The notes: generated by a model from the letters alone, not told the origin. DNA of 36,457 nucleotides from Pseudoflavonifractor sp. An184 (GCF_002160305.1 NZ_NFKI01000034.1:1-36457); one strand, 5' to 3'. Positions 15,176 through 25,451 are shown, counted from the first letter of the stretch. Made by a program: numbers and translations.

Positions 15176-16009
15176 ATGAATAATAATTTATCACGCTTTG
15201 CAGACAGCAAGGTTTATTTTCAATGCCCAATTTGCACAAAATCAATGGATATACAAGGCAATAGCCTAATTTGTAGACATGGACATTGCTTTGATATTTC
15301 AAGATATGGGTATGTAAATTTGTTGTTAAAATCATCGCCCAAAACCAACTACAGCAAGCGGTCTTTTGACAACCGGCACCAAATTTTGGAGTATGGCATG
15401 TATGATGTTGTGTTGGAGAAAATCATACAGTTTATTTCTGATACGCCATCTATAAGAAACATTTTAGATGTTGGTTGCGGCGAGGGTTTCTATGCAAGGC
15501 AGATACAGCAAAGAACAGAACGAAACATCTTTGCCTTTGACTTGTCAAGGGAGGCAATACAGATTGCATCAAAAAAAGACAAGCGCAAAGCAGTGAAGTG
15601 GTTTGTTACTGACTTATCAAAAATCCCTTTGAAAGACGGAAGTATGGATTGTATTTTAGACATATTTTCGCCTGCACACTACAAAGAATTTCAGCGATTG
15701 CTATCTCCTAACGGATATGTTGTGAAAGTAATTCCTACGAAAAATCATTTGAGGGAAATCAGGACTAAAGTGCAAGCACACTTGAAAAATCCAGATTATT
15801 CAAATGAGTCTGTCGTTGAATATTTTGAGAAATATCTTAAAACCATTTCAAGAGAAACGGTTTCAGCCACCGTACAGTTGTCATCAGAACAAAGAATGTC
15901 GTTTATTGAAATGACGCCGCTTCTCTTTTGCGTTGAAAAAGATTGCGTTGATTGGCGTACTCTCACACATTTGACAATCGAAGCTGATGTTTTAATAGGA
16001 ATGTATTAA
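15176..16009 (+). CDS. RlmA/TlrB-like 23S rRNA (guanine-N1) methyltransferase
   Basis: A 277-aa protein. The N-terminal zinc finger has Cys17, Cys20, Cys33 and His37 (CPIC...CRHGHCFD). GYVNLL and then the SAM-binding motif ILDVGCGEGFYARQI (near residue 95) follow. FSPAHYKEFQRLLSPNGYVVKVIP matches the RlmA layout, and the length is right for RlmA(I)/RlmA(II). The family methylates G745 or G748 in helix 35 of 23S rRNA; TlrB (G748) gives tylosin resistance. The gene is much more AT-rich than the flanking element backbone and has its own promoter and macrolide-type leader, so it is probably resistance cargo. Whether it modifies G745 or G748 cannot be told here. Confidence 0.92.
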   Translation: MNNNLSRFADSKVYFQCPICTKSMDIQGNSLICRHGHCFDISRYGYVNLLLKSSPKTNYSKRSFDNRHQILEYGMYDVVLEKIIQFISDTPSIRNILDVGCGEGFYARQIQQRTERNIFAFDLSREAIQIASKKDKRKAVKWFVTDLSKIPLKDGSMDCILDIFSPAHYKEFQRLLSPNGYVVKVIPTKNHLREIRTKVQAHLKNPDYSNESVVEYFEKYLKTISRETVSATVQLSSEQRMSFIEMTPLLFCVEKDCVDWRTLTHLTIEADVLIGMY

Positions 16010-16130
16010 AGGGCGTATTGATATTTAATATTCCCATTTATTGAGCAGAACGGAGTAAACCAAACACCCTAATCAAAAGGACAGCCGAGGAAATCGACTG
16101 TCCTTTTTCTGTGCCGACAGGTAGAAAGGA

Positions 16131-16436
16131 GTGACCACCCATGACGAAACCGAGAGAAAAAAACGCGAGGAATTGCAAGCCGAGATTGAGGACGGGAAGA
16201 AGAAAATCCGGCAGCTTGAAAATCGGGAAAAGGTGTTGCGGCAAAAGTTATCCCAAGAGGAACGCAGGACGCGCAGCCATCGGCTGATCGTCCGGGGTGC
16301 GGTCTTTGAGAGCATTGTGCCAGAAGCAAAGACCATGACCGACGAAGAAGCCGCCGCCTTTCTCCGGCTTGCCCTGACGAGCGAGGAAGCGCGGGGCTAT
16401 CTGAAAAAACGCACCGAGGGCGGGAAAAGCGAATAA
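16131..16436 (+). CDS. DUF3847 protein, element 1 (possible A7 frameshift near start)
   Basis: A protein of about 100 aa with the DUF3847 pattern: ELQAEIEDGKKKIRQLENREKVL, then EERRTRSHRLIVRGAVFESIV, a coiled coil plus basic segment. The counterpart in element 2 is at 27649. The start is odd. In this frame the only start, GTG 16131, overlaps the ribosome binding site (AAAGGAG at 16124-16130). The well-spaced ATG at 16141 is in another frame, and the two join if one base is added in the A7 run at 16157-16163. This could be a recent mutation, a sequencing error or slippage. The gene sits directly before oriT and the relaxase and may act in the relaxosome. Confidence 0.75.
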   Translation: MTTHDETERKKREELQAEIEDGKKKIRQLENREKVLRQKLSQEERRTRSHRLIVRGAVFESIVPEAKTMTDEEAAAFLRLALTSEEARGYLKKRTEGGKSE

Positions 16437-16446
16437 TCCCTTTGGT

Positions 16447-16480
16447 ACAAAGGGCGCACTTATACACCCTTACGGGTGCG
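16447..16480 (-). other. Probable oriT with IncQ-like nick site, element 1
   Basis: The minus strand reads TAAGTGCGCCCT (16451-16462), the conserved nick region of IncQ/RSF1010-type origins. Next to it is the small inverted repeat CACCC-TTAC-GGGTG (16465-16478). It lies between DUF3847 and the MobQ-type relaxase gene, the expected place, and the same arrangement occurs in element 2 at 27960. Confidence 0.8.
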
Positions 16481-16684
16481 TGCGCTCTGCCGAGGGCTTG
16501 TCGGCACAGAGAGAAAGCCGCTTGCTTCCCTCTCTGACCGACATTGGCGGCTTTGCCGCAACAAGGGGCTGCACCCCTTGCGCCGCTTACGCGGCTATCC
16601 CTGCACACCCACAAAAACAGTATACCCGCCTTTGGCGTCTGTACCATTTTTGCGGGTTTTCATTTTATCCGGGAGGTGATACCC

Positions 16685-18184
16685 ATAGCCATCTATCATT
16701 GTAATATCAGCATTGTCAGCCGGGGCAAGGGCAAATCAGCCGTTGCCGCAGCCGCCTACCGAAGCGGCGAAAAGCTGACAAATGAGTGGGACGGAATGAC
16801 ACACGACTACACCCGCAAAGGCGGTGTTGTCCATACGGAAATTATGCTGCCACCCCACGCCCCGCCCTCTTTCTCTGACCGTTCAACCTTGTGGAACAGC
16901 GTGGAGCTTTACGAGAAAGCCGGGAACGCCCAGCTTGCCAGAGAGATTGACGCGGCGCTCCCCATAGAGTTATCCAGAGAGGAACAGATCCGGCTTGTCC
17001 GGGAATACTGTTCCTCTCAATTTGTTTCCAGAGGAATGTGCGTTGATTATGCCATTCACGACACCGGCAAGGGCAATCCCCATTGTCACATCATGCTTAC
17101 CATGCGCCCCCTTGACGAGCGCGGCGCATGGGCGGCAAAGTCCCAAAAGGAATATGACCTTGATGAAAACGGCGAGCGTATCCGCTTGCCAAGCGGCAGA
17201 TACAAGACGCACAAAGTTGACCTGACCGGCTGGAACGACAAGGGCAACGCCCTCTTGTGGCGTAAGGCATGGGCGGATATTTCAAACGCCTACCTTGAAC
17301 GAGCCGGAAGCCCGGAGCGTATCGACCACCGCAGCAACGCCGAGCGCGGCATTGGCGAGATACCCACCGTCCACATGGGCGTGGCGGCTTGCCAGATGGA
17401 GAAGAAAGGTATTGCCACCGAGAAAGGCGAACTGAACCGGAATATCCAAAAGGCAAACCGCCTTATACGGGAAATCCGAGCGCAGATTGGAAAGCTCAAA
17501 GAATGGATTGCCGACCTGTTCAAAGCGTGGGAAACCGCCCCGGAACAGCCGCAACAATCCCCCGGCCTTGCAAATCTGCTGATGAAGTATTTGAGCGTTC
17601 AGAGAGAAAAGAGCCGGAAGTATTCGCAAAGTTGGCAAAGGCAGCACGCCGCCGATGAACTGAAAACCGTTGCAAAGGCAGTAGGCTATCTTTCCGAGCA
17701 TGGCATTTCCACCCTTGCGGAGCTGGACGCTACCCTTTCCTCTGTCAGCGACCAAGCCGACGCTATCCGGGCGGGCATGAAAACCGCCGAGAAGCGCATG
17801 AAAGAATTACAAAAGCTGATTGAATACGGGAAGAACTACACCGAGTACAAGCCCATTCACGACGAGCTGAAAAAGCTGAAAAATGGCTGGACGAGCAAGC
17901 GCGACAAGTACGAGGAAGCCCACCGCGCCGAGCTTACGCTATGGAACGCAGCGAGCCGCTATCTCCATGCAAATCTGCCGAAAGGGACAAAGAGCTTGCC
18001 TATCGCTGAATGGGAAAAAGAGTACGCCACCCTCAGCGGGCAGAGAACAGCGGAATATACCAAGCTGAAAGAAACCCGCGCCGAGGTTGCCGAGCTGCAC
18101 AATATCCGCAAGTGCGTTGATATTGCGCTGAAAGCCGACCAGCCGGAGCAGACCCGCACCAAGCAGCACGACTTAGAACGATGA
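16685..18184 (+). CDS. MobA/MobL-family (MobQ-type) relaxase, element 1, AUA start
   Basis: A 499-aa relaxase read from ATA 16685, which gives (M)AIYHCNISIVSRGKGKSAVA. No ATG, GTG or TTG fits: a GTG at 16676-16678 overlaps the GGAGG site, while ATA is 8 nt from it. With this start the catalytic tyrosine is Tyr25 (AAAYRSG), as in RSF1010 MobA. The metal-binding HCHIML (GNPHCHIMLT) follows near residue 120, and a long coiled-coil C-terminus completes the protein. It nicks oriT at 16451-16462 and leads the strand into the recipient. The element 2 relaxase has the same ATA arrangement. Confidence 0.9.
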   Translation: MAIYHCNISIVSRGKGKSAVAAAAYRSGEKLTNEWDGMTHDYTRKGGVVHTEIMLPPHAPPSFSDRSTLWNSVELYEKAGNAQLAREIDAALPIELSREEQIRLVREYCSSQFVSRGMCVDYAIHDTGKGNPHCHIMLTMRPLDERGAWAAKSQKEYDLDENGERIRLPSGRYKTHKVDLTGWNDKGNALLWRKAWADISNAYLERAGSPERIDHRSNAERGIGEIPTVHMGVAACQMEKKGIATEKGELNRNIQKANRLIREIRAQIGKLKEWIADLFKAWETAPEQPQQSPGLANLLMKYLSVQREKSRKYSQSWQRQHAADELKTVAKAVGYLSEHGISTLAELDATLSSVSDQADAIRAGMKTAEKRMKELQKLIEYGKNYTEYKPIHDELKKLKNGWTSKRDKYEEAHRAELTLWNAASRYLHANLPKGTKSLPIAEWEKEYATLSGQRTAEYTKLKETRAEVAELHNIRKCVDIALKADQPEQTRTKQHDLER

Positions 18185-18199
18185 AAGGAGTTGAGATTT

Positions 18200-20101
18200 T
18201 TGTACTACACCCAAGAACAGATAAACCGGGCGAACCAAGCCGACCTTGTTTCTTTCCTGCAATCACAGGGCGAGCAGCTTACCCGCGCCGGGAATGAATA
18301 CCGCTGGAAACGGCACGACAGCTTGACCGTCCGGGGCAACAAGTGGTATCGCCACAGCCAGAGCAAGGGCGGCGGCCCCATTGATTTTGTCATGGAGTTT
18401 TTCGGCAAGAGCTTCACCGAAGCCGTGGAACTTCTCACAGGAGAAAAGGGAGCCGCACCGCCGCCGGACAGACCTTGCCCCACGTCCCTTTCCGACTTTC
18501 GGCTACCACCCCCAAACAGCGACAACCGAACAGCGAGGAACTACCTTACAGCAGCCCGCCGCATTGATGAAGATGTGACGGGCTTTTTCTTTGCCCGCGG
18601 CGATATTTATGAGGACGCAGCCCACCACAACGCCGTATTTGTGGGGCGGGACGAGGACGAAATACCGCGCTACGCCCACAGCAAGGGAACGGCGGGAAAC
18701 TTCCGGCTTGATGTGAAAGGCAGCGACAAAGCCTTTAACTTCTGTTACCGGGGCGAGGGCGAAAGATTGTTTGTCTTTGAAGCCCCCGTTGACTTGCTCT
18801 CTTTCCTCTGCCTGTTCAAAAAGGATTGGCAGAAGCAAAGCTACCTGTCATTGGGCGGCGTGGGAGAAAAAGCCCTGCTCCGCTTTCTCTCTGACCGTCC
18901 GAACATCAAGACCGTTTATCTCTGCCTTGACAGCGACGAAGCCGGAAACGACGCTTGCAGCCGCCTTGTGAAGCTCATGCCGGAGGGCTACACCGTCCAC
19001 CGGCTTATCCCTCTTTTCAAGGATTGGAACGAGGTATTGCAGCACCGGGCAGAAATCACAGACGGGAAGTATTTGCGAGAAGCGGTCTACGGCTTGAAAG
19101 AGCCGCCGCAGGAAGAAACCGTTGAGATTATCCGCATGAGCGAGGTGGACACGCAGACCGTCGAATGGTTATGGGAGCCGTATATCCCCTTTGGGAAAGT
19201 AACCATTGTGCAGGGCAACCCCGGCGAGGGCAAGACCACCTTTGCCCTACGCCTTGCCGCCGCTTGTACCAACCGCAAGCCGTTCCCCCACATGGCAGTG
19301 CATGAGCCGTTCAATGTGATTTACCAGACTGCCGAGGACGGTTTGGGCGACACCATCAAGCCCCGCCTTATGGAAGCCGAAGCAGACCTTGACCGCATTC
19401 TTGTCATTGACGAGAGCAAGCAGGGGCTTTCCCTGTCCGATGAGCGCATAGAGAGAGCTATCCGACAGACCGGGGCGCGGCTGATTATCCTTGACCCCAT
19501 ACAGGCGTATGTGGGCGAGAAAACCGACATGAACAAGGCCAACGAGATACGCCCCATGTTCCGCCGCCTTGCCGAGATTGCCGAGCGTACCGGGTGCGCC
19601 GTTATCCTAATCGGACACCTCAACAAAGCCGCCGGAGGACAGAGCGCCTACCGGGGTTTAGGCTCCATCGACTTCCGCGCCGCAGCAAGGAGCGTCCTGC
19701 TGATCGGGCGCGTGAAACGGGAACCGAATGTGCGCGTTATCGTCCATGACAAATCTTCTCTTGCACCGGAGGGTAAGCCCATAGCCTTTTGCCTTGACCC
19801 GGAAACGGGCTTTTCGTGGATAGGCGAGTATGACATTACCGCCGACGAGCTGCTGTCCGGCGCGGGCGGCAACACGGCCACCAAGACCGAACAGGCGGAA
19901 CGGCTGATACTTGACCTGCTTGCAGACGGGAAAGAGCTTGCCAGCGAGGAAATTGTAAAGGCCGCAGCCGAAGCCGGAATATCTGAAAGGACGGTGCAGA
20001 ACGCCAAGCGCAACATGGGCGGTGTTTTGGATGCAAGGCGCGTCGGCGGTCAATGGTACAACTTCATCAAGAAGAAGCAGCCGCCCGAACCCGCAAGCTG
20101 A
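18200..20101 (+). CDS. TOPRIM primase (DUF3991) fused to RepA-like AAA helicase
   Basis: A 633-aa protein from TTG 18200 (AAGGAG at 18184-18189; a TTG at 18191 is too close). The N-terminal zinc-less DUF3991 part (YYTQEQINRANQADLVSFL, about 1-80) leads to a TOPRIM domain (VFEAPVDLLSFL near 200, CLDSDEAGNDA near 250). A hexameric AAA_25/RepA helicase domain follows with Walker A GNPGEGKTT (about 345) and Walker B LIILDPI (about 435). A C-terminal winged helix (about 575-625) ends it. It combines RSF1010 RepB'-like primase and RepA-like helicase functions in one chain. It should copy the circular or transferred strand of element 1. Confidence 0.88.
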   Translation: MYYTQEQINRANQADLVSFLQSQGEQLTRAGNEYRWKRHDSLTVRGNKWYRHSQSKGGGPIDFVMEFFGKSFTEAVELLTGEKGAAPPPDRPCPTSLSDFRLPPPNSDNRTARNYLTAARRIDEDVTGFFFARGDIYEDAAHHNAVFVGRDEDEIPRYAHSKGTAGNFRLDVKGSDKAFNFCYRGEGERLFVFEAPVDLLSFLCLFKKDWQKQSYLSLGGVGEKALLRFLSDRPNIKTVYLCLDSDEAGNDACSRLVKLMPEGYTVHRLIPLFKDWNEVLQHRAEITDGKYLREAVYGLKEPPQEETVEIIRMSEVDTQTVEWLWEPYIPFGKVTIVQGNPGEGKTTFALRLAAACTNRKPFPHMAVHEPFNVIYQTAEDGLGDTIKPRLMEAEADLDRILVIDESKQGLSLSDERIERAIRQTGARLIILDPIQAYVGEKTDMNKANEIRPMFRRLAEIAERTGCAVILIGHLNKAAGGQSAYRGLGSIDFRAAARSVLLIGRVKREPNVRVIVHDKSSLAPEGKPIAFCLDPETGFSWIGEYDITADELLSGAGGNTATKTEQAERLILDLLADGKELASEEIVKAAAEAGISERTVQNAKRNMGGVLDARRVGGQWYNFIKKKQPPEPAS

Positions 20102-20104
20102 AAA

Positions 20105-20141
20105 CGCAAAGTGCAGACCCTTTGCGCTTTGCACTTTCGCG
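20105..20141 (+). terminator. Terminator near right end of element 1
   Basis: AAAGTGCA (20108-20115) pairs perfectly with TGCACTTT (20130-20137), extended by GC pairs. The T tract after it is weak. Confidence 0.55.
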
Positions 20142-20180
20142 CTTTCACTTTGATTGTGCGTCAATAACTCAAAATAGCAC

Positions 20181-20186
20181 TTGACA
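20181..20186 (+). promoter_or_regulatory. -35 half of circle-junction promoter, element 1
   Basis: Consensus TTGACA lies 13 bp inside the right end. In the integrated state the host sequence 17 bp downstream (CCCATG) is not a -10 box. In the circle it would face CATAAT (12385-12390) at 17 bp. Confidence 0.75.
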
Positions 20187-20196
20187 AAACGCTTCA

Positions 20197-20199
20197 TGG
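20197..20199. other. attR core of element 1
   Basis: TGG is the second copy of the junction triplet. The virD4 frame resumes at 20200 with GGC ACC CAT GAG (G-T-H-E). Confidence 0.75.
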
Positions 20200-20911
20200 G
20201 GCACCCATGAGGATATTGCCCCCTACATCGACCCGGTGTTCCAGAACAACGTCATCCTGACCCAAACCGAGCGCCTTACCATGTCCAGCCGTCCCAAGAA
20301 CCCCAAGTATGCCCGCAATAAAAACGTGCTGGTCATCGGCGGCAGCGGTTCCGGCAAGACCCGCTTCTGGCTGAAGCCGAATTTGATGCAGATGCACAGC
20401 TCCTATGTGGTCACCGATCCCAAGGGCACCATCCTGGTGGAGTGCGGCAAAATGCTCCAGCGGGGTGCGCCCAAGCTGGGCAAGGACGGCAAGCCGGTGA
20501 AGGACAAACACGGCAAAATCGTGTATGAGCCATACCAGATCAAGGTGCTGAACACCATCAACTTCAAGAAGTCGATGCACTATAACCCTTTCAGCTATAT
20601 CCATAGCGAAAAGGACATCTTGAAGCTGGTAACGACCCTCATCGCCAACACCAAGGGAGAGGGCAAGGCCGGGGACGATTTCTGGGTCAAGGCGGAGACG
20701 CTGCTGTACTGCGCGCTCATCGGCTACATCCACTACGAGGCCCCGGTGGAGGAACAGAATTTCTCCACCCTCATTGAAATGATCAACAGCATGGAGGTCC
20801 GGGAGGATGATGAGGAGTTCAAAAACGCCGTGGACCTGATGTTCGATGAGCTGAAAGAGCGGGAACCCAACCACTTCGCGGTGCGGCAATATGCCAAATA
20901 TAAATTGGCCG

Positions 20912-20915
20912 CGGG
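20912..20915. other. attL core of element 2
   Basis: CGGG is shared with the right junction at 32735-32738. The inner GG aligns with the GG core of element 1, as both left ends begin GGAG. Confidence 0.75.
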
Positions 20916-20921
20916 AGATGT

Positions 20922-22888
<1,967 letters not shown>

Positions 22889-22914
22889 CCATCACAGTGC
22901 AAAGGAGGACGAAC

Positions 22915-23268
22915 ATGAACAAATTGACTTACACCCGCTGCGGGGATTACTACATCCCCGACCTGAAACTTTCCGAGCAGCCGGAGGCCCCCATTGGCAA
23001 GTATGGCCGTATGCGGCAACGCTACCTGAAGGAACACCGGCCCGGCCTTTACAGCAGCTTGATTTTGAGCGAAAAGCTGAACCCGCACCTGTTGGAGATT
23101 GACCGGGCGGCGCGTGAACGGATGGACGCCATGCTGCCCCACATGATGGAGGCGGCAGGCGTCACCGAGGAACTGAAAGCCCGTGACCCCATGCGCTGGG
23201 TGGGGCTGATGAATACGCTGAAAGCACAGGTGGAGGAAGTTATTTTTAGCGAACTAATTTGGACATAG
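22915..23268 (+). CDS. TnpV-family transposon protein
   Basis: A 117-aa protein from ATG 22915 behind AAAGGAGG. MNKLTYTRCGDYYIPDLKL, GKYGRMRQRYLKEHRPGLY and a C-terminal EEVIFSELIW are the hallmarks of TnpV of Tn4451-type elements. The function is not established; it usually lies next to the recombinase gene, as here. Directly after it the DNA becomes AT-rich, where the ABC-F cargo begins. Confidence 0.9.
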   Translation: MNKLTYTRCGDYYIPDLKLSEQPEAPIGKYGRMRQRYLKEHRPGLYSSLILSEKLNPHLLEIDRAARERMDAMLPHMMEAAGVTEELKARDPMRWVGLMNTLKAQVEEVIFSELIWT

Positions 23269-23319
23269 ATGAAACAGCAGAAGTTTTTTACTTATTATCT
23301 GTACTTCTTGAGGCAACGA

Positions 23320-23348
23320 TTGACAAATTGAACCCCTCATAGTATTAT
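23320..23348 (+). promoter_or_regulatory. Promoter of ABC-F leader
   Basis: -35 TTGACA (consensus), a 17-bp spacer, and -10 TATTAT (23343-23348). The transcript would start near 23355, about 350 nt before the ABC-F start codon. Confidence 0.85.
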
Positions 23349-23387
23349 TAGAATCGAGAGTTGTACCTCTCAAAAGGAGATAAAGGC

Positions 23388-23483
23388 ATGACTATGAATT
23401 TTCATTTGACCGATCAGCGTAAAAAGAAAATCAACTCTGTACAATCCATACCGATGAAACATTGTGCAGAGTATAGCGTATAA
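23388..23483 (+). CDS. Leader peptide of ABC-F gene (31 aa)
   Basis: Starts MTMNFHLTDQRKKKINSVQS behind AAGGAG with 8-nt spacing, 33 nt after the expected transcript start. Its second half overlaps the first leader hairpin (23434-23472). ABC-F resistance genes are often induced by drug-stalled ribosomes on such upstream frames. The QRKKK stretch is a plausible stall region, but no known stalling motif is recognised. Confidence 0.55.
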   Translation: MTMNFHLTDQRKKKINSVQSIPMKHCAEYSV

Positions 23484-23670
23484 ACGACGCATTTAGATTT
23501 CATCGGGAAGCCATCAAAGGGGATTTTATACCCATTTTTAGGAAGCGGCTTCCCATGCAGTTATAATGTGTATGAGGCTATGGACAATGTTTTGTCCATG
23601 GCCTTTTGTTTTTGAGCTACTATGCCAGAGGCAGAAGGCAGATACACTTATGTATCTTTGCTTTCTGCCT
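23434..23670 (+). promoter_or_regulatory. Multi-hairpin attenuator with two terminators before ABC-F gene
   Basis: The pairings form a relay. 23434-23445 pairs with 23461-23472. 23451-23459 (inside that loop) pairs with 23498-23506. 23505-23512 pairs with 23547-23554. Then come a terminator at 23576-23603 (12-bp stem, TTTTGTTTTTG) and a second at 23629-23670 (AGGCAGAA/TTCTGCCT plus GATACA/TGTATC, TTTTTCTTTT). A ribosome stalled on the 31-aa leader would change which pair forms. This is the layout of antibiotic-induced transcription attenuation. Confidence 0.75.
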
Positions 23671-23710
23671 TTTTCTTTTGCCCAGAATATACAGGAAAGG
23701 TTTGATAAAC

Positions 23711-25243
23711 ATGAGCTTATTAGAAATTGACGGACTGACACACTCTTTTGGAGAGAATGTGCTATACAAAAATGCAGGCTTTACACTCAACAAGGGGGAA
23801 CATATTGGTATTGTCGGACAGAACGGAACCGGCAAAAGCACTTTAATCAAAATCTGTACGGAGCAGATCATTCCAGACAGCGGGCGTATCGTCTGGCAAC
23901 CAAATACTACGGTTGGTTATTTAGACCAATATGCGGAAATTGACCATTCCCTAACGATGAAGGAATTTCTTAAATCTGCTTTCTCAAAGCTATTTGATAT
24001 GGAAGCACAGGCAATGGAGCTCTATGAAAAAGCTGCTGACGGCGATATGAAAAGCCTTGAACTGGCCGCCCATTATCAGGAGCAGCTTGAAGCCCACGAT
24101 TTTTACTCGATAGATACAGCCATTGAGCGTGTCGCCAATGGGTTAGGACTTCTGGCTATTGGCCTTGACCGTTCGATTGCAGAAATGAGTGGCGGACAAC
24201 GAGCCAAAGTAATTTTAGCGAAGTTGCTGCTGGAAAAACCGGATGTTTTGTTGCTGGATGAGCCGACCAATTTCCTTGATAAAGACCATGTGACATGGCT
24301 GGCAGAATATTTATCTGCTTTGGAAAATGCTTTTTTAGTAGTTTCCCATGATTATGACTTTCTGGATAAGATAGCGAACCGCATTTGTGATATTGATAAC
24401 GATACTATCACGAAATACTATGGCACGTATTCCGAATTTTTGCGAAAGAAAACTTTGCTGCGGGAAGATTATGTAAGACAATATGCGGCCCAGCAAAAGG
24501 AAATTAAAAAGACGGAGGAATTTATACGGAAGAACATAGCGGGAAGAAAAGCAAAAATGGCGAGGGGACGACAAAAGCAGCTTGACCGGATGGAAAAGAT
24601 GGAAGCCTTAGACCAAAAGGAAATTATTCCGTACTTCCATTTTCCCGTACTTCCATTAACCAATACAGAACACTTGTTGGTGAAACATCTGGCAGTTGGC
24701 TACCATTACCCCGTTTTATCAAACGTTGAATTTAGCATTAAGGGAGGACAAAAAGTTGTTATTACTGGATTTAATGGGATTGGAAAATCGACACTGTTAA
24801 AAACCCTGATTGGGGAAATTCCATCTATGCAGGGCCATTTCAAATTTTCCGATCAGGTTACTATCGGATATTTTGAACAGGATTTAGAGTGGCAAGAACC
24901 TGAATTGACGCCCATTCAAATTGTTGCCAATGCTTATCCCAATATGGTGACAAAAGATGTCCGCAAACATTTGGCACGATGTGGGATTTCCAGTAAACAC
25001 GCTATGCAGGCCATAGGAACATTAAGCGGTGGAGAGCAGGCAAAGGTAAAAATGTGTCTGCTTACTCTGACTCCCTGCAATTTCTTAATTATGGATGAAC
25101 CTACAAACCATTTAGATGTACAGGCAAAAGAGGCTTTGAAAACAGCCCTTTCAACTTTTGCGGGAACGGTATTGCTCGTATCGCATGAGGAGGCCTTTTA
25201 CCGGGATTGGACTCAGCGGATTATCAATATCGAGAAAAAATAA
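23711..25243 (+). CDS. ABC-F ribosomal-protection ATPase (antibiotic resistance type)
   Basis: A 510-aa protein with two ABC domains and no membrane part. Domain 1 has GQNGTGKST (about 36-44), MSGGQRAKV and LLLDEPTNFLD. The linker has KKTEEFIRKNIAGRKAKMARGRQKQLDR. Domain 2 has GFNGIGKST, LSGGEQAKV and LIMDEPTNHLD. Both catalytic glutamates (DEP) are present. The protein resembles clostridial ARE-type ABC-F factors of the CplR kind, which remove lincosamides, streptogramin A or pleuromutilins from the ribosome. The exact spectrum cannot be read from sequence. Its AT-rich composition and the long attenuator mark it as resistance cargo of element 2. Confidence 0.92.
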   Translation: MSLLEIDGLTHSFGENVLYKNAGFTLNKGEHIGIVGQNGTGKSTLIKICTEQIIPDSGRIVWQPNTTVGYLDQYAEIDHSLTMKEFLKSAFSKLFDMEAQAMELYEKAADGDMKSLELAAHYQEQLEAHDFYSIDTAIERVANGLGLLAIGLDRSIAEMSGGQRAKVILAKLLLEKPDVLLLDEPTNFLDKDHVTWLAEYLSALENAFLVVSHDYDFLDKIANRICDIDNDTITKYYGTYSEFLRKKTLLREDYVRQYAAQQKEIKKTEEFIRKNIAGRKAKMARGRQKQLDRMEKMEALDQKEIIPYFHFPVLPLTNTEHLLVKHLAVGYHYPVLSNVEFSIKGGQKVVITGFNGIGKSTLLKTLIGEIPSMQGHFKFSDQVTIGYFEQDLEWQEPELTPIQIVANAYPNMVTKDVRKHLARCGISSKHAMQAIGTLSGGEQAKVKMCLLTLTPCNFLIMDEPTNHLDVQAKEALKTALSTFAGTVLLVSHEEAFYRDWTQRIINIEKK

Positions 25244-25273
25244 ACAATAGAATAAATATAACTCACAAACGCT

Positions 25274-25317
25274 CCTGCCCCGTAAACAGGGAAAGAAAAA
25301 AACCGTAACCGGGCAGG
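25274..25317 (+). terminator. Probable terminator of ABC-F gene
   Basis: CCTGCCC pairs with GGGCAGG across a 30-nt A-rich loop, followed by CTGCTTTTG. The base composition turns GC-rich directly after it. Confidence 0.55.
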
Positions 25318-25349
25318 CTGCTTTTGTGCGCTCAATTTACATTTTTATC

Positions 25350-25383
25350 CGGCGGCGGTTTTGAAAGACATTCAAGGCCGCCG
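25350..25383 (+). other. Stable hairpin in gap 25244-25732
   Basis: CGGCGGC pairs with GCCGCCG, with an inner TTGAA/TTCAA stem and loop AGACA. The remainder of this 490-bp gap holds the 37-aa frame at 25452 and GC-rich repeats around 25509-25620 (CGGACAG / CTGTCCG then GTTTTTTC, terminator-like). Confidence 0.5.
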
Positions 25384-25451
25384 ATTTCTATTCTCTCATA
25401 GGAATGAGGTTCTAATACTAACAAGAACGGCGGCTTTAGGAGGGAGCCGCC

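Larger units (their letters stand above)
12381..20199 (+). mobile_element. Element 1: mobilizable serine-recombinase element inserted in virD4
   Basis: A 7819-bp element bounded by the point where virD4 stops (after 12380) and resumes (20200). Its order is recombinase at the left end, TnpW, a 98-aa protein, an RlmA-like methyltransferase with leader (AT-rich cargo), DUF3847, oriT, MobA/MobL relaxase and primase-helicase. This is the layout of Tn4451-type mobilizable transposons. It has no secretion genes and must borrow a host conjugation machine. The right end shares CTTGACAA..CG.TTC with element 2, which shows that the two are related. Confidence 0.9.

Noticed and set aside
15176..16009. 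Calling the methyltransferase an Erm-type (A2058 dimethylase) enzyme
   Set aside because: The N-terminal Cys4/His-type finger and the GYVNLL and DVGCGEG motifs are of the RlmA family; Erm proteins lack the finger and have a different motif order.
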